Notes: generated from the sequence alone by a model not told the origin. A DNA stretch of 64,000 nucleotides from Chthonomonadales bacterium (GCA_020849275.1 JADLGO010000013.1:62001-126000), one strand, 5' to 3'; numbered from the stretch's first letter, positions 45,790 through 58,000 are shown. Program-made: numbers and translations.

Positions 45790-48381
45790 GTGCGTCGAGC
45801 TCGCCACGCTCTTCTCCTCGCGCTCGTCCTGGTGCGTGGCGCCGCCGCCTGCGGCGCCGCGGCTGCCGACCCGGTGCTCTGGCCCGACTTCGTCGACTTC
45901 GCGTCGGCGGCATCTTGCGCCGCCCATGCCGTGGCCGCGGCGCACGCCGAGCCGGTGCGGGAGGCCGCGACCGCGGGCAACCTGAGCCTGGCGATCGGCG
46001 GCCTGAGGATCGCCCCGGGCGGCTCGGTCGCGTTTCGGCTCGTCGGCCCGGCGCGCGCGGCCGGGCCGCGCTTGTTGTTCCTCTCGATCGTGACTCCCCC
46101 GCCGGAGCAGGGCAGGCTCCAGCGGTTCACCGTGCTCGTCGACGGTCGCGAGGCGTGCCGCGTGGCCGGGGCCGACCCTGGCGCCGGCGTGCGGCGCACG
46201 TTCTGCGTGGCCGTGCATGGCGAGAGCGGGCCGGTGCTGGTGAGCGTACGCGTGGATCCCGACAGCGCCGCGCCGGTCACGCTGGCCGCCGCGCGGCTGA
46301 CTGCGGGCGCTCCGGAGGCCGCCCTGGCCGGGCGCGAGCGGATCGGGCTCGCGCTACTGAGCCCCAGAGGCAGTGGCTACGCGCTCGACGAAGCCGACCT
46401 GGCCCCGCTCGTCGCCCGGGTGCCCGTGAGCCCCTACCTGGAGCCGCAGGCGGCGGTCCTCTTCAACTTCTGCGCGCGCAAGCCCGCCGAGAGCGCGATC
46501 GAGATCGGGCGACTGGCGAGCCTGGCCGAGCGCGCAGGCATTGCGCTCCGGATCGCGTTCCAGATGCACTGGGCGGGGCTCCCGATCGGCGTGCCGGACG
46601 GCGCCGGCGGCACGTTCGGCGATGCACCCTACCAGCAGGTGACTTTCGATCCCGATGACGGCGTGGACGACCCCGGCCTCCGGGCGCTAATGGGCGACCT
46701 CTACGACGTGCGCTACGGGCTCTCGGTGCCCAACCGCTGGAGCAACACTCCCTGGCTGACGCTGAACCATCCCCGCCTGAACGAGTTCCGGAGGCGCCGC
46801 CTCCAGCACGCTGTGGCGGCCTGGCGCGATCAGCGCGAGCGGCTGCGCGCGTTGGGCAAGGAGCGGCTCCTTCCGGGAGAGGTCTCCACGGGCGAGGAGA
46901 CCGTCTACTGGGCCGAGGGCGTGGACGACAGCGCCTACACCAAGGCCAACGGAGGCAAGCCCCGCGCTCACCTCCTGGCCGACTTCAACCCGTTCGTGCT
47001 CGTCGAGGCGATGCGGCGCGGGGTGCGGCTGGACCCGCGCGACGGACTGGACGGGCGCGAGCGCTGGTTCCTGCATCAGAACCTGGCGCACTGGCAGCAG
47101 TCCATCGTGGACTGGATGGCCGCGGCGCTGCCCGCCGAGCCCGTGCGGCTGTCGGCCTCCGGAGAACCCCGGTTCAGCGAGGACCTGGTGCGGCGGAACA
47201 TCTTCACCGAGCCCTACGCGATGCCGGTCTTCCCGATGCGCGGCGTCAATGACCGCCGGCCGGGACTTGAGGTGGGCTACGTGCGCGGTGGCCGGAGCGG
47301 CGGCGAGTACTGGTCCGGCGCGCGGATGCTGCCCTGGCTGCTGAAGGAGCGGGAGATGGGCCGGATCGCGCTGCCCAACCTGGAGTGCACGGGCGCGGAC
47401 GGCGCTCAGCTTGCCGCGTGCCTGCGCGCGGCCTACGCATGTGGCGCGCGCTTCGCCACGCTGTACAACTGGCATCACCACGCCGACATCACGCGGACCC
47501 TGGACGCCTTCTCGCGCAGCGTCGACGCCCCGGCCGGGCCGGCGTTCGCGCCTACCGGCACACGCGAGAGCGCCGGCCCAGGGTGGTCGCGTACCTACAC
47601 CGCGCCGCCCGACGCCTTCGGCGTCAACCGCGTCGACCTCTTCCGCGCGGATCGCGGGACGGAGCCGCTGCGCGTGCGCGTCACCGTGCGCTCGGAGGGC
47701 GCTGCCAACGGCCCGCTCCTGAGCGCGACCGCCTACCTTCCTTCGGCGGCCGGGGCCGGCGCCGCGTCGGTCTACCTGCCGACGTTGTACCCGCAGGAGC
47801 CCGGCACGCGCTATCGCGTGCAAGTGGAGCTCATGGGGCTCGGCGCGCTGCGCCTGGCCGCCGACGGCCGCCTGGCCATGCGCGTGTGCGCCGACATTCG
47901 GCGGGAGCGAGCGCGCAGCCTGGCGATCGGCGATCGGCAGGACGCGCAGGACATCGTGGCGGCACTGGCGCTCGACGCCGGCGTAGCGGGGTCGCGCTAT
48001 GCGATGGCAGCGCTCGCCACCGCCCGGGACCTGCTCGCGGAAGACCGTCCGCTCGATGCCTACCGCGCCGCCGTGCGAGCCGAGCAGATCCGCCTGCCTG
48101 CCGCGTTCGAGGTGCCCGCGCCGGGCGCGCGACTGGCCCCCTACTGGGTGACCGTCGCGTGCCGGGAGGCGCCCGTGCGCGCCAGCATCGGAGCGTACGA
48201 CGACCATGTTGCCTCGGTGTCGCTGCGCAGCGAGGTGGCGCAGACCGTGACGCTGCGATGGGGCGGGGCGGAGGCCTCCGCGCGGTTGACGCCGGGCGTG
48301 ACGGCGACCGTCACGCTCGAGCGGCGGCGCGGACGTGCGGAGGCCGGCGCGAACGAGGGGAGGGTGGCCGGTGGCGGGTGA
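45790..48381 (+). CDS. Large secreted protein B, glycosidase-like
   Basis: Also 863 residues and exported (signal peptide 1-26). An N-terminal beta-sandwich (about 60-170: RLLFLSIVTPPPEQGRLQRFTVLVDGREACRV) precedes a TIM-barrel-like region (LTLNHPRLNEFRRRRLQHAVAAWRDQRERLRALG, LLPGEVSTGEETVYWAEG, ATLYNWHHHADITRTLDAF) and a C-terminal beta/helical part. Glu residues in STGEETVYW are plausible catalytic candidates, but this is inference. GTG start 45790, five bases after protein A. The equal length with protein A is not matched by obvious sequence identity. Confidence 0.65.
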   Translation: MRRARHALLLALVLVRGAAACGAAAADPVLWPDFVDFASAASCAAHAVAAAHAEPVREAATAGNLSLAIGGLRIAPGGSVAFRLVGPARAAGPRLLFLSIVTPPPEQGRLQRFTVLVDGREACRVAGADPGAGVRRTFCVAVHGESGPVLVSVRVDPDSAAPVTLAAARLTAGAPEAALAGRERIGLALLSPRGSGYALDEADLAPLVARVPVSPYLEPQAAVLFNFCARKPAESAIEIGRLASLAERAGIALRIAFQMHWAGLPIGVPDGAGGTFGDAPYQQVTFDPDDGVDDPGLRALMGDLYDVRYGLSVPNRWSNTPWLTLNHPRLNEFRRRRLQHAVAAWRDQRERLRALGKERLLPGEVSTGEETVYWAEGVDDSAYTKANGGKPRAHLLADFNPFVLVEAMRRGVRLDPRDGLDGRERWFLHQNLAHWQQSIVDWMAAALPAEPVRLSASGEPRFSEDLVRRNIFTEPYAMPVFPMRGVNDRRPGLEVGYVRGGRSGGEYWSGARMLPWLLKEREMGRIALPNLECTGADGAQLAACLRAAYACGARFATLYNWHHHADITRTLDAFSRSVDAPAGPAFAPTGTRESAGPGWSRTYTAPPDAFGVNRVDLFRADRGTEPLRVRVTVRSEGAANGPLLSATAYLPSAAGAGAASVYLPTLYPQEPGTRYRVQVELMGLGALRLAADGRLAMRVCADIRRERARSLAIGDRQDAQDIVAALALDAGVAGSRYAMAALATARDLLAEDRPLDAYRAAVRAEQIRLPAAFEVPAPGARLAPYWVTVACREAPVRASIGAYDDHVASVSLRSEVAQTVTLRWGGAEASARLTPGVTATVTLERRRGRAEAGANEGRVAGGG

Positions 48382-49495
48382 GCGAGCGGGTGCTCACGGG
48401 CTGGACCCCGAGCGCCTGGCAGTGGCGGACCGGCATGTGCGGGAGGGTCTCGAGGCCGGCGTGTACGGCGCGGCGGTCCTGCTCGTGGCTCGCGGCGGCC
48501 ACACGGCTCATCGGAGCGCCTTTGGCGAGACGTCGCCGGGCTGCCCGGCGACGGCGAACACCGTCTTCGACCTGGCCTCGCTGACCAAACCGGTCGTGGC
48601 AACTGCGCTCCTCACGCTCATCGAGGACGGCGCGCTCTTCCTTCACCAGGCGGTCGAGGATCTGCTGCCCGAGGCGGCGGGCGCGCCGTGCGGTGGACTC
48701 CTCGTGCGCGACCTCGCCACGCACGTCTCGGGCCTGCCGGCCTGGCGGCCGCTGCACGCTCGGGGCCGCGGCCCGCGGGTGATCCTCGAGGCCATCTACG
48801 AGACGCCGCTTCAGCGGGGCGCCGGCGTTCGGTATGAGTACAGCGACCTCGGCTACATCCTCCTCGGAGAGATCGCCGGGCGCCTGGGCGGCGAGGGCGG
48901 TCTGTCCGGCCTCGTGGAGCGGCGGGTCCTGGCGCCGCTCGACATGGGATCGACGGGCTACCTTCCGGCTGCCGAGCGGCGGCGCCGCATCGCGCCTACC
49001 GCCCACTGCCCGATGCGGCCTGGCGAGACGCTGGTGGGCGAGGTGCATGACGCCAACTGCCATGCGGCAGGCGGCGTGACCGGGCACGCCGGGCTTTTCG
49101 GCACGGCCGGCGACCTTGGCCGCCTGGGCTCCGCGCTCATCCTCGGGGGAACCTATCGCGGCCGCCGCCTGCTCGGGCTGCCCGCGGTGCGGCGCGCGTG
49201 CGCGAGCCAGATCGACCCCGTCGTGGGCGGGCAGACGATCGGCTGGTTCGCGGCGCCGAACCCCATGCTTCCGCGCGGCGACCTGCTCGGAGACTCGGCC
49301 TTCGGCCACACGGGCTTCACCGGCACGATGGTGGTCTGCGATCCTGTCCTCGACCTGGTGCTCGTGCTGTTGACGAACCGCGTGGTGATGCCGGGCGACA
49401 ATGGCGGGATCCAGCGAGTCCGGCGCCGGGTGTGCAACGCCGTGGCGTCCGCTGTCGTCGCCCGCGCGCGCGTGCCCGGCCGCCGGGTACAATAG
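48371..49495 (+). CDS. Class C beta-lactamase-fold serine hydrolase
   Basis: A 374-residue protein of the beta-lactamase/transpeptidase-like family. The nucleophile motif is SLTK (S70, K73) in FDLASLTKPVV, the second motif is Y157-S-D in YEYSDLGY, and the third is HTG in GHTGFTGTM. No signal peptide is evident, which favours an esterase or a peptidoglycan-fragment hydrolase over an antibiotic-resistance role. GTG 48371 follows GGGGAGGG, so the gene overlaps secreted protein B by 11 bases and is coupled to it. Confidence 0.87.
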   Translation: MAGERAGAHGLDPERLAVADRHVREGLEAGVYGAAVLLVARGGHTAHRSAFGETSPGCPATANTVFDLASLTKPVVATALLTLIEDGALFLHQAVEDLLPEAAGAPCGGLLVRDLATHVSGLPAWRPLHARGRGPRVILEAIYETPLQRGAGVRYEYSDLGYILLGEIAGRLGGEGGLSGLVERRVLAPLDMGSTGYLPAAERRRRIAPTAHCPMRPGETLVGEVHDANCHAAGGVTGHAGLFGTAGDLGRLGSALILGGTYRGRRLLGLPAVRRACASQIDPVVGGQTIGWFAAPNPMLPRGDLLGDSAFGHTGFTGTMVVCDPVLDLVLVLLTNRVVMPGDNGGIQRVRRRVCNAVASAVVARARVPGRRVQ

Positions 49496-49788
49496 TGGCC
49501 GCGGCCCGAGCCGTCGGCGCGAGGAACTGCGCTCTGGCGCCGGTCGTCAGATGCCATGGCAGTCTCGCGCATCGGGGTCTGGGTCGTCGGCATCGCCCTG
49601 CCCGATTGCCTCTCAGCGGCCGCCGGCCGAGCCACGCTGATGGCACGCAGCGTGGGGTTGCTTGACTACGCGGCCTTTGCGCGCCACGCATCCGAATCAC
49701 AGCATCACGGCGCGCCATCCCGTTCCCGCCGCGCGCGGGAAGTCTGCCCCGTTCGCGTCGCTGGTGCAAGACCCGAAAGGGAGACTGA
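49496..49788. other. Intergenic leader before the split transketolase
   Basis: These 293 bases have no supported gene. A TACAAT at 49488-49493, at the end of the hydrolase gene, could be a -10 box, but no -35 box matches at 16-18 bases. The final part carries AAAGGGAGA just before ATG 49789. No T-tract terminator was found after the hydrolase gene. Confidence 0.45.
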
Positions 49789-50607
49789 ATGGAATCGTCG
49801 GAGCATCAGCAGCTTGCCCGGCGCATCCGTCGGCATGTGCTGCGGATGACGCACGACGCGAGGAGCTCGCACTGCGGAACCGGCCTGTCGATGGCCGAGA
49901 TCCTGGCGGTCGTCTACGGCGGGGCCCTGCGCTGCACGCCGGCCACGGTCGAATCGCCGGAGCGCGACCGCCTGGTGCTCAGCAAGGGGCACGGGTGCGC
50001 CGCCCTCTACGCGGTGCTCGCCGAGCGTGGCTTCTTCCCGCGCGACTGGTTGGACAGTTTCTACCAGGACGGCGCCCGGCTCGCCGGTCACGCCACGCAC
50101 ACGAGCGCGCCCGGTATCGAGGTCTCCACCGGCTCGCTCGGCCACGGTCTTGGCATCGCGTGCGGCATGGCGCTCGCCGGCAAGCGAGACGGCAGGGACT
50201 ACCGGGTGTTCACGATTCTGAGCGATGGCGAGTGCGATGAGGGCTCGATCTGGGAGGCGGCGCTGTTCGCCCCGCACCATGGTCTGGACAACCTCGTGGT
50301 GATCGTGGACTACAACAAGATTCAGAGTCTCGGACATGTGCGCGATGTGCTCGACCTGGAGCCCTTCGCGGCCAAATGGCGCGCGTTCGGTTGGTCGACG
50401 CGCGAGCTCGACGGGCACGATGTGGCTGCGCTCGGCAGCGCTCTCGCCGATCTGCCGTACGAGACCGGGCGCCCGAGCTGCCTCGTCGCCCACACGGTGA
50501 AGGGCAAGGGGATCAGCTTCATGGAGGACACCGTTCTCTGGCACTACCGCTCCCCGAACGATGACGAGCTGGCGCTCGGGCTGGCGGAGCTGGGGGGGGC
50601 CGGATGA
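49789..50607 (+). CDS. Transketolase, N-terminal subunit
   Basis: A 272-residue thiamine-diphosphate-binding half: RLVLSKGHGCAALYAVLAERGF, GSLGHGLGIACGMALAGK and the cofactor motif GECDEGSIWEAALFAPHHGLDN. It corresponds to the PP domain of transketolase. Separate N- and C-terminal subunits are common in gene clusters for unusual sugars. The following C-terminal half overlaps by four bases (ATGA), so the two are made together as a heteromer. Confidence 0.92.
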   Translation: MESSEHQQLARRIRRHVLRMTHDARSSHCGTGLSMAEILAVVYGGALRCTPATVESPERDRLVLSKGHGCAALYAVLAERGFFPRDWLDSFYQDGARLAGHATHTSAPGIEVSTGSLGHGLGIACGMALAGKRDGRDYRVFTILSDGECDEGSIWEAALFAPHHGLDNLVVIVDYNKIQSLGHVRDVLDLEPFAAKWRAFGWSTRELDGHDVAALGSALADLPYETGRPSCLVAHTVKGKGISFMEDTVLWHYRSPNDDELALGLAELGGAG

Positions 50608-51626
50608 GAACGGCCTTCATGGAGACGCTTCGGCACGTGGCCGAGCAGGACCCGCGCGTCTACCTGGTGGTGGGGGATCTGGGCTTCGGAGTGGTCGAGC
50701 CGTTCGCGCGCGCACTCCCCGATCAGTTCTTGAATGTGGGGGTCGCCGAGCAGAACATGACCGGCGTCGCGGCCGGACTTGCCCTTTGCGGCAAGGTTGT
50801 CTTCACCTACTCGATCGCCAATTTCCCCACCCTGCGCTGCGTTGAGCAGATTCGGAACGATGTCTGCTATCACGGCGCCAACGTGAAGGTGGTGGCCGTG
50901 GGCGGAGGGTTTGCGTACGGGGCGCTTGGCATGACGCACCATGCCACGGAGGACCTCGCCATTCTACGGGCGCTGCCGGGGATGACGGTTGTCGCGCCCG
51001 GCGACCCGCGGGAAACGGAGGCGGCGGTTCGCGCCGCGGTCGCGCAGGACGGCCCCTTCTACCTTCGCCTCGGGCGCGCCGGTGAGCCCCGCGTACATAC
51101 CCGGCCGATCGATTTCCAGATCGGCCGCGCCATCCCGGTGCGCGACGGCAGCGACGTGACGCTGATATCGACGGGTGGAATGCTGCACACTGCGGTAACG
51201 GCCGCCGCAACTCTGGCCGACCTGGGCATCGAGGCGAGGGTGCTGAGCATGCACACGCTCAAGCCGCTCGACTGCGACGCCGTCGTGCGCGCGGCCGACG
51301 AGACGGGCGCGATCGTCACCGTTGAGGAGCACAGCGTGCTCGGCGGCCTCGGCGGTGCGGTGGCCGAGACGCTGGCGGAGGCGGACGGCCCGCGGGTCCC
51401 CTTCCGGCGCCTCGGTCTCCCCTCGGTGTTCACGCGGGAAGTCGGCTCACAGGATTTCCTGCGCGCGCGATGTGGCCTATCGCCCGAGGGCGTGGTCGAA
51501 ACGGTGGTGCCACTCGTCCGGCGGGGGCGTGGCGAGCGCCGGTCGGGAGGCGTTCTGAGCGACGGCGCACGCCGCGGCGAGCTCTCGCGCGGCCAGGCCG
51601 CGGGCTACCCCGCCGAGGGCGCCTGA
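50604..51626 (+). CDS. Transketolase, C-terminal subunit
   Basis: A 340-residue partner with the pyrimidine-binding domain (VVGDLGFGVVEPFARALPDQFLNVGVAEQNM, which includes the catalytic Glu in AEQN) and the C-terminal domain (VTLISTGGMLHTAVTAA, VLSMHTLKPLD, TVEEHSVLGGLGGAVAE). The last 30 residues are Arg/Gly-rich and extend beyond the usual end. Context with an NDP-sugar dehydratase and an aminotransferase suggests carbon-chain transfer onto a sugar intermediate, or simply a second transketolase. Confidence 0.92.
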   Translation: MRTAFMETLRHVAEQDPRVYLVVGDLGFGVVEPFARALPDQFLNVGVAEQNMTGVAAGLALCGKVVFTYSIANFPTLRCVEQIRNDVCYHGANVKVVAVGGGFAYGALGMTHHATEDLAILRALPGMTVVAPGDPRETEAAVRAAVAQDGPFYLRLGRAGEPRVHTRPIDFQIGRAIPVRDGSDVTLISTGGMLHTAVTAAATLADLGIEARVLSMHTLKPLDCDAVVRAADETGAIVTVEEHSVLGGLGGAVAETLAEADGPRVPFRRLGLPSVFTREVGSQDFLRARCGLSPEGVVETVVPLVRRGRGERRSGGVLSDGARRGELSRGQAAGYPAEGA

Positions 51627-51749
51627 CCCGGGGGCCTTCCGGCAGCAAGCGGGCGGCCCAGAGTTAGCCTTCTGGCGCGGTTCGGTGTGCCGCGCTCGGG
51701 CCCAGACTGCCCGCGGCCAGGCGGCCGCACGACGGAAACGGTGTGTACA

Positions 51750-53630
<1,881 letters not shown>

Positions 53631-53672
53631 GCCCGCGACGAGCGCCGGCGCCTTCAGAGAGGGGACGACGCT

Positions 53673-54887
53673 ATGAGCGCCACCATGGGTGGCGGCGCGC
53701 CGGGCCTCGCGCTCGCCGAGCGCATGGCCCGGCTGGGTACCGAGACGGCCTTCGACGTGCTGGCGCGTGTGAACCGCCTGCGCGACGAGGGCCGCGACAT
53801 CATCTCGTTCGGGCTCGGTGAGCCGGACTTCGAGACCCCCGACCACATCAAGCGGGCCTGCGCGGAGGCGCTGGAGGCCGGCTACACGCACTACGGCCCC
53901 TCGGCCGGCCAGTCGGAGCTTCGCGAGGCGATCGCCGCCTACGTGAGCAGCACGCGCGGCGTGCCGCTCGGGCCGGAGAACGTCGTCGTGTCGCCGGGCG
54001 CCAAGCCCGTCATCTTCGGTGCGATGATGGCCCTCGTGAACCCCGGCGACGAAGTGATCTACCCATCTCCGGGCTACCCGATCTACGAGTCGGTGGCTGA
54101 CTGGATCGGCGCCCGCACCGTGCCGGCGCGATTGCGTGAGGAGAACCACTGGTCGTACGACGTGGACGAGCTCGCCAGCCTGGTGACGGCTCGCACGCGC
54201 ATGATCGTCCTCAACAGTCCCCAGAACCCCACGGGCGGCATGCTGCTCGCGGACGACATGCGCGCCATCGCCGAGATCGCGCTACGTCACGACCTCTGGG
54301 TGGTGGCCGACGAGGTCTACTCGCAGATCGTGTTCGGCGAGCCCTTCGCTTCCATCTTCTCCCAGCCTGGCATGGAGCATCGCACCGTCCTGGTGGACGG
54401 GTTCTCCAAGACCTACGCGATGACCGGATGGCGCATCGGGTTCGGGGTCTGCAGGGCCGACCTGGCGGTGCGGTTGGCGCGCATCGAGACGAACCTGCAC
54501 TCGTGTACCGCCTCGATGGTGCAGCGCGCCGCGCTTGCCGCCCTGTGCGGGCCACAGGACGAGTCACGGGAGATGGCAGCCGCCTTCCGCCGGCGCGCCA
54601 GGCTTGTCACGAGCCTGCTGAACGACATTGAGGGCGTGAGCTGCGTGGCGCCGCGCGGTGCGTTCTATGTCTTCCCGAACGTGACGGGGGCCTGTCGGCG
54701 GCTGGGCTTGCCGGACGCCAACGCGCTGTGTGAGCACCTGCTGCAGGAGGCGTCCGTAGCCGTCCTGCCGCGCACGTGCTTCGGGCGCAGGCTCGAGGGC
54801 GAGGAGTACATCCGGCTGTCGTTCGCGGCCTCGGACGAGCAGATCACCGCTGGTGTGGCACGCATGAAAGCCGCGATCGAGCGATGA
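53673..54887 (+). CDS. Class I/II pyridoxal-phosphate aminotransferase
   Basis: A 404-residue fold-type I aminotransferase of the aspartate aminotransferase group. Markers are FGLGEPDFETPDHIK, YGPSAGQSELREAIA, NSPQNPTGG and the PLP lysine K246 in GFSKTYAMTGWRIG; the arginine binding the substrate carboxylate is in EYIRLSF. It is not the DegT-type enzyme usually paired with sugar dehydratases, so it more likely acts on amino acids despite its neighbour. The gene is 42 bases after the dehydratase and is followed by a strong hairpin. Confidence 0.92.
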   Translation: MSATMGGGAPGLALAERMARLGTETAFDVLARVNRLRDEGRDIISFGLGEPDFETPDHIKRACAEALEAGYTHYGPSAGQSELREAIAAYVSSTRGVPLGPENVVVSPGAKPVIFGAMMALVNPGDEVIYPSPGYPIYESVADWIGARTVPARLREENHWSYDVDELASLVTARTRMIVLNSPQNPTGGMLLADDMRAIAEIALRHDLWVVADEVYSQIVFGEPFASIFSQPGMEHRTVLVDGFSKTYAMTGWRIGFGVCRADLAVRLARIETNLHSCTASMVQRAALAALCGPQDESREMAAAFRRRARLVTSLLNDIEGVSCVAPRGAFYVFPNVTGACRRLGLPDANALCEHLLQEASVAVLPRTCFGRRLEGEEYIRLSFAASDEQITAGVARMKAAIER

Positions 54888-54900
54888 GCGCGCTCTGGCC

Positions 54901-54937
54901 CCGCTCACCCGCCGCGCCTCGCGCGGCGGGTGAGCGG
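54901..54937 (+). terminator. 17-bp hairpin after the aminotransferase
   Basis: 54901-54917 pairs perfectly with 54921-54937 around a CTC loop, 14 bases past the aminotransferase stop. It ends the transketolase-dehydratase-aminotransferase run. Confidence 0.75.
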
Positions 54938-55044
54938 CTGGGGGAGGACCGTCCGGCGGAGGTACGCGGGCGGGCGGCGCTGGCTTGCTAGAGGGATGGT
55001 GCCGCGAGCGGCCGATCGTCCGGGGCGACGGAGAAGGATGAGGC

Positions 55045-55085
55045 CGCTCGGGCGCCCCGCCCACACAGGGCGGGGCGCCCGAGCG
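55045..55085 (-). terminator. 18-bp hairpin after the alpha-2-macroglobulin gene
   Basis: 55045-55062 pairs perfectly with 55068-55085 around ACACA, six bases beyond the stop of the minus-strand gene at 55091. Confidence 0.75.
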
Positions 55086-55090
55086 AGGCG

Positions 55091-58000
55091 CTACCGGCGG
55101 ACGACCAGGGTTTGCGGCGCGCTGACGGTGGCCTGCTCCGGGTTGTAGTACGGATAGGCCTTGCTGAGCGGGGTACGCGCCCGGATCGGGAACCGCGCCT
55201 TGACGGCGTAGCGCAGCTCCAGGCTCGCGCCCGGGTCTAGCTTCGTCAGGTAGACGATGATCTGCCGCTGGGCCAGCGTGTACCGGCTGATGCGCTGCCC
55301 CTTGACGGCGGCCTCCAACTCGTCTGGCACCACGTCGAACCCGGGCGGCACGCCCAGGTCGATCAGCGGCATCTCGGCCACGCGGTTGGTGTGGTTGCGC
55401 ACGGTAACCGTCACGCCGGCCGTGTCGTTCTCCGCGAGCGTGGTCTTGTCGTACTGCACGGCGATCGAGAGCGGCCCGGAGGGTGTCGGCGCCGGGCGAC
55501 CCCACGGCTCGTAGTGACGCGAGGCGATCTGGTAGAGAAGCGACCCGTCGCCCTCGTAGCCCAGGCGCACCTCGTTGCGCCCCGGCTTCAGCCATTCGCG
55601 CAGGTCCACCTGCCGCATCACGTCGCTGTCCTCGGGGGTGATGCGCAGCACGGCGGCGCGGGCGCCGTTGGCCCACACCGTGACGGTGCCCTTGCCCGAG
55701 CCGACGCCGTGAGCGCTGGCGAACAGGAGGGCCTTCAGCGACCAGACGGTGCCCTGTGTGCTGCGCCACGTGCCGAAGCTGTCCTTGGCCTGCACGAGGT
55801 AGGTGAGGACCTTGTTGGCGAAGCCGGCGTTGCGGCCCCAGCGGACCAACCCGTAGGCGGCCAGGCCGGTGGTCTCCAGGTCGGCGCTCTCGTCGCGCGC
55901 GCCGGTGAAGGTCTGGCCACCGCCCTCCCACCACGCCGCCTTGTCGTTCTGCTTGGCGAGGCGGATCAGGGTGTTCGCCGCGTTCGCGGCGGCCTCGCCC
56001 TCGCGGTCCGTCGCCACGAGGAGGTTGAGCGTCAGGGCGAGCGCGTAGGGGTCCGTTGCCTCGCGCCCGTGCTCGCGCACATAGGCGACCGCCTTCTGCA
56101 CCTCGGGCCCCTTGTAGCCGCTCTCGGCGAGCGCCCACGCGATGTAGGCGGCGGCGCGCAGCGCGCCCGTCTGCCGGTTGATGATCCCCTCGGCAATGCC
56201 CTGACCGTCCTCGGGCCAGGTGCCGTCTGGCCTTTGCCGACCGGCCAGCCAGCGCTGGGTACGGTCGATGAGCGCCGGATCGATGTCGTGCACGCGGGCC
56301 ATGTCGCTGAACTCGAGCAGCCCATAGGCGGTGAGCACCTGGTGGGCCGGCGCTTCGCCGAACCAGGAGAAGCCGCCGCCAGGCACCTCGAAAGTGACCA
56401 GGCGCTGGTAGCCGACGTTGATGAACCCCTCCGCCTTCATCTGGATCTCGGGGTTGATGCGCTTGGTGGAGCGCAGGTAATCCGTCACGAGCACGTTCGG
56501 GTAGGTCATGGAGCTGGTCTGCTCGAAGCAGCCGTTCGGCATGCGCAAGATGCCATCGAGGCCCTCGACCACCTGGCTGAAGGCACCGGGATAGAGCTTG
56601 ACCCAGAGCGAGCTCGCGCCCGGGAGGGCGTTGGCGGGGAAGGTGACGGCCTTCGTAACGTCCTTCTCCAGGCGGTCGTTGATGGCGCCGCGCACCTCGC
56701 GGCCGTCGGGGGTCACCGCAACGGTGCGAGCGATCGCGTCGGAGAGCTTGCTCCCGCGTGCCACGACCTTCAGCGTGTGCTGGCCGAGCGCAGTCACGGT
56801 GAGCGGGTAGTGCACCACGCGGACCTCGTTCCTCTTCATGTGGACGGTACGCCGGGCTTCGCCTTCTAGCCTGAACCAGGGCTGCGCCTCCAGCGAAAGT
56901 GTCACATCCTGCTCGCCCGGCAAGTAGTTGTAGACAGCGATCGGGATCTCGACCCGGTCGTTCTGCGTGAGCGATACGGGCAGGTCGATGTCGGCGAAGA
57001 AGTCCTGGAACACCTTGAGCGGGGCCGTCGCGCTTCCCATCTGGCCTTGCGCGCCGCTGGCGAGCATGCTCAGGCGCCAGGTGGTGATCGAGTCGGCCAT
57101 CGGGACGCGCACCTCCGCGCGGCCGCGGTCGTCCGTGATCAGCGCCGGGTTCCAGTACATCGTCTCCGGGAAGTACTGGCGCACGCGCGGCTCCGGCGCT
57201 TCACCCCCCCCGGCGGCCCCGGACTCTGCCCCCTTCCTCAGCGCATTGGCTGGCGCGCCCAAGGCCATGTCGTACGCCGCGGCTCCGGCCGGCGCCGGGG
57301 CGGCCTCCAGCACGCGCATCTCGCGGCCGCGGGCTCCCATCGCAACGATGCCGCCGCCGAACCCGCCTCCCCGCCGCGCCATCCCCTCCGCGGGCGGCGT
57401 GTCGCCAAGGATGTCGTCAAGCGTGCCCCAGCGGCCATCCGAGCCAGCGCTCGTGAGCATGAACCACCCGGAAAGGGCGGTCTGGCCGTAGAGCTCGGGG
57501 CGGTACCGACGGCCCCACGGGTCGGCCACGTCACGTGGGTTCAGGTAGCGGCGGTCTACCAGCGTCTGGAGGCCATTCCCGGCAGCCGGCCAATCGCCGG
57601 TATCCTGGTGGTACTTCTGCGCGGCCCGCTGGATGCGCTCGCGCGCCTCGAGCATCACCTTCACCGCCCTGTCGCGCACCTCCGCGTAGCGGGCCAGGTA
57701 GGTGTTCGCGCGGTAGTCGAACTCGCGCGCGGCCGGCGCCGAGGCGAGGAGCATCGCGGCCGCGCGCTGTCGTGCCGGCTCGGGGACTCCGGGCGCCCGA
57801 TCGCGCAGGACCAGGCTGGAGGGCTTGAGCCCGTGGATCTCGTAGCGCGGCTCCATCAGCTCGCGCTCCAGCATGAAGTAGACCTTCTCGAGCCCCGGCT
57901 GCAGCTCCGAGAGGGCGAAGACGCTCTCGTCCACGATGGCCAGCCCGATGGCGGCGGCCACGGGCTCGTTCGCCCTGCCGCGCACCGCGAAGCGCAGCAG

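Noticed and set aside
43193-48381. Two adjacent genes of identical length (2592 bases, 863 residues each), suggesting a tandem gene duplication
   Set aside because: Beyond the signal peptides the sequences do not align by eye and the domain order differs (the sandwich is C-terminal in A and N-terminal in B). The equal length is taken as coincidence.
49496-49788. Possible tRNA or small RNA gene in the leader of the transketolase gene
   Set aside because: No T-arm (GGTTCRANTCC-like) sequence or cloverleaf-compatible arms could be found. The same inspection of the other gaps (5755-6177, 59711-59969) was also negative.
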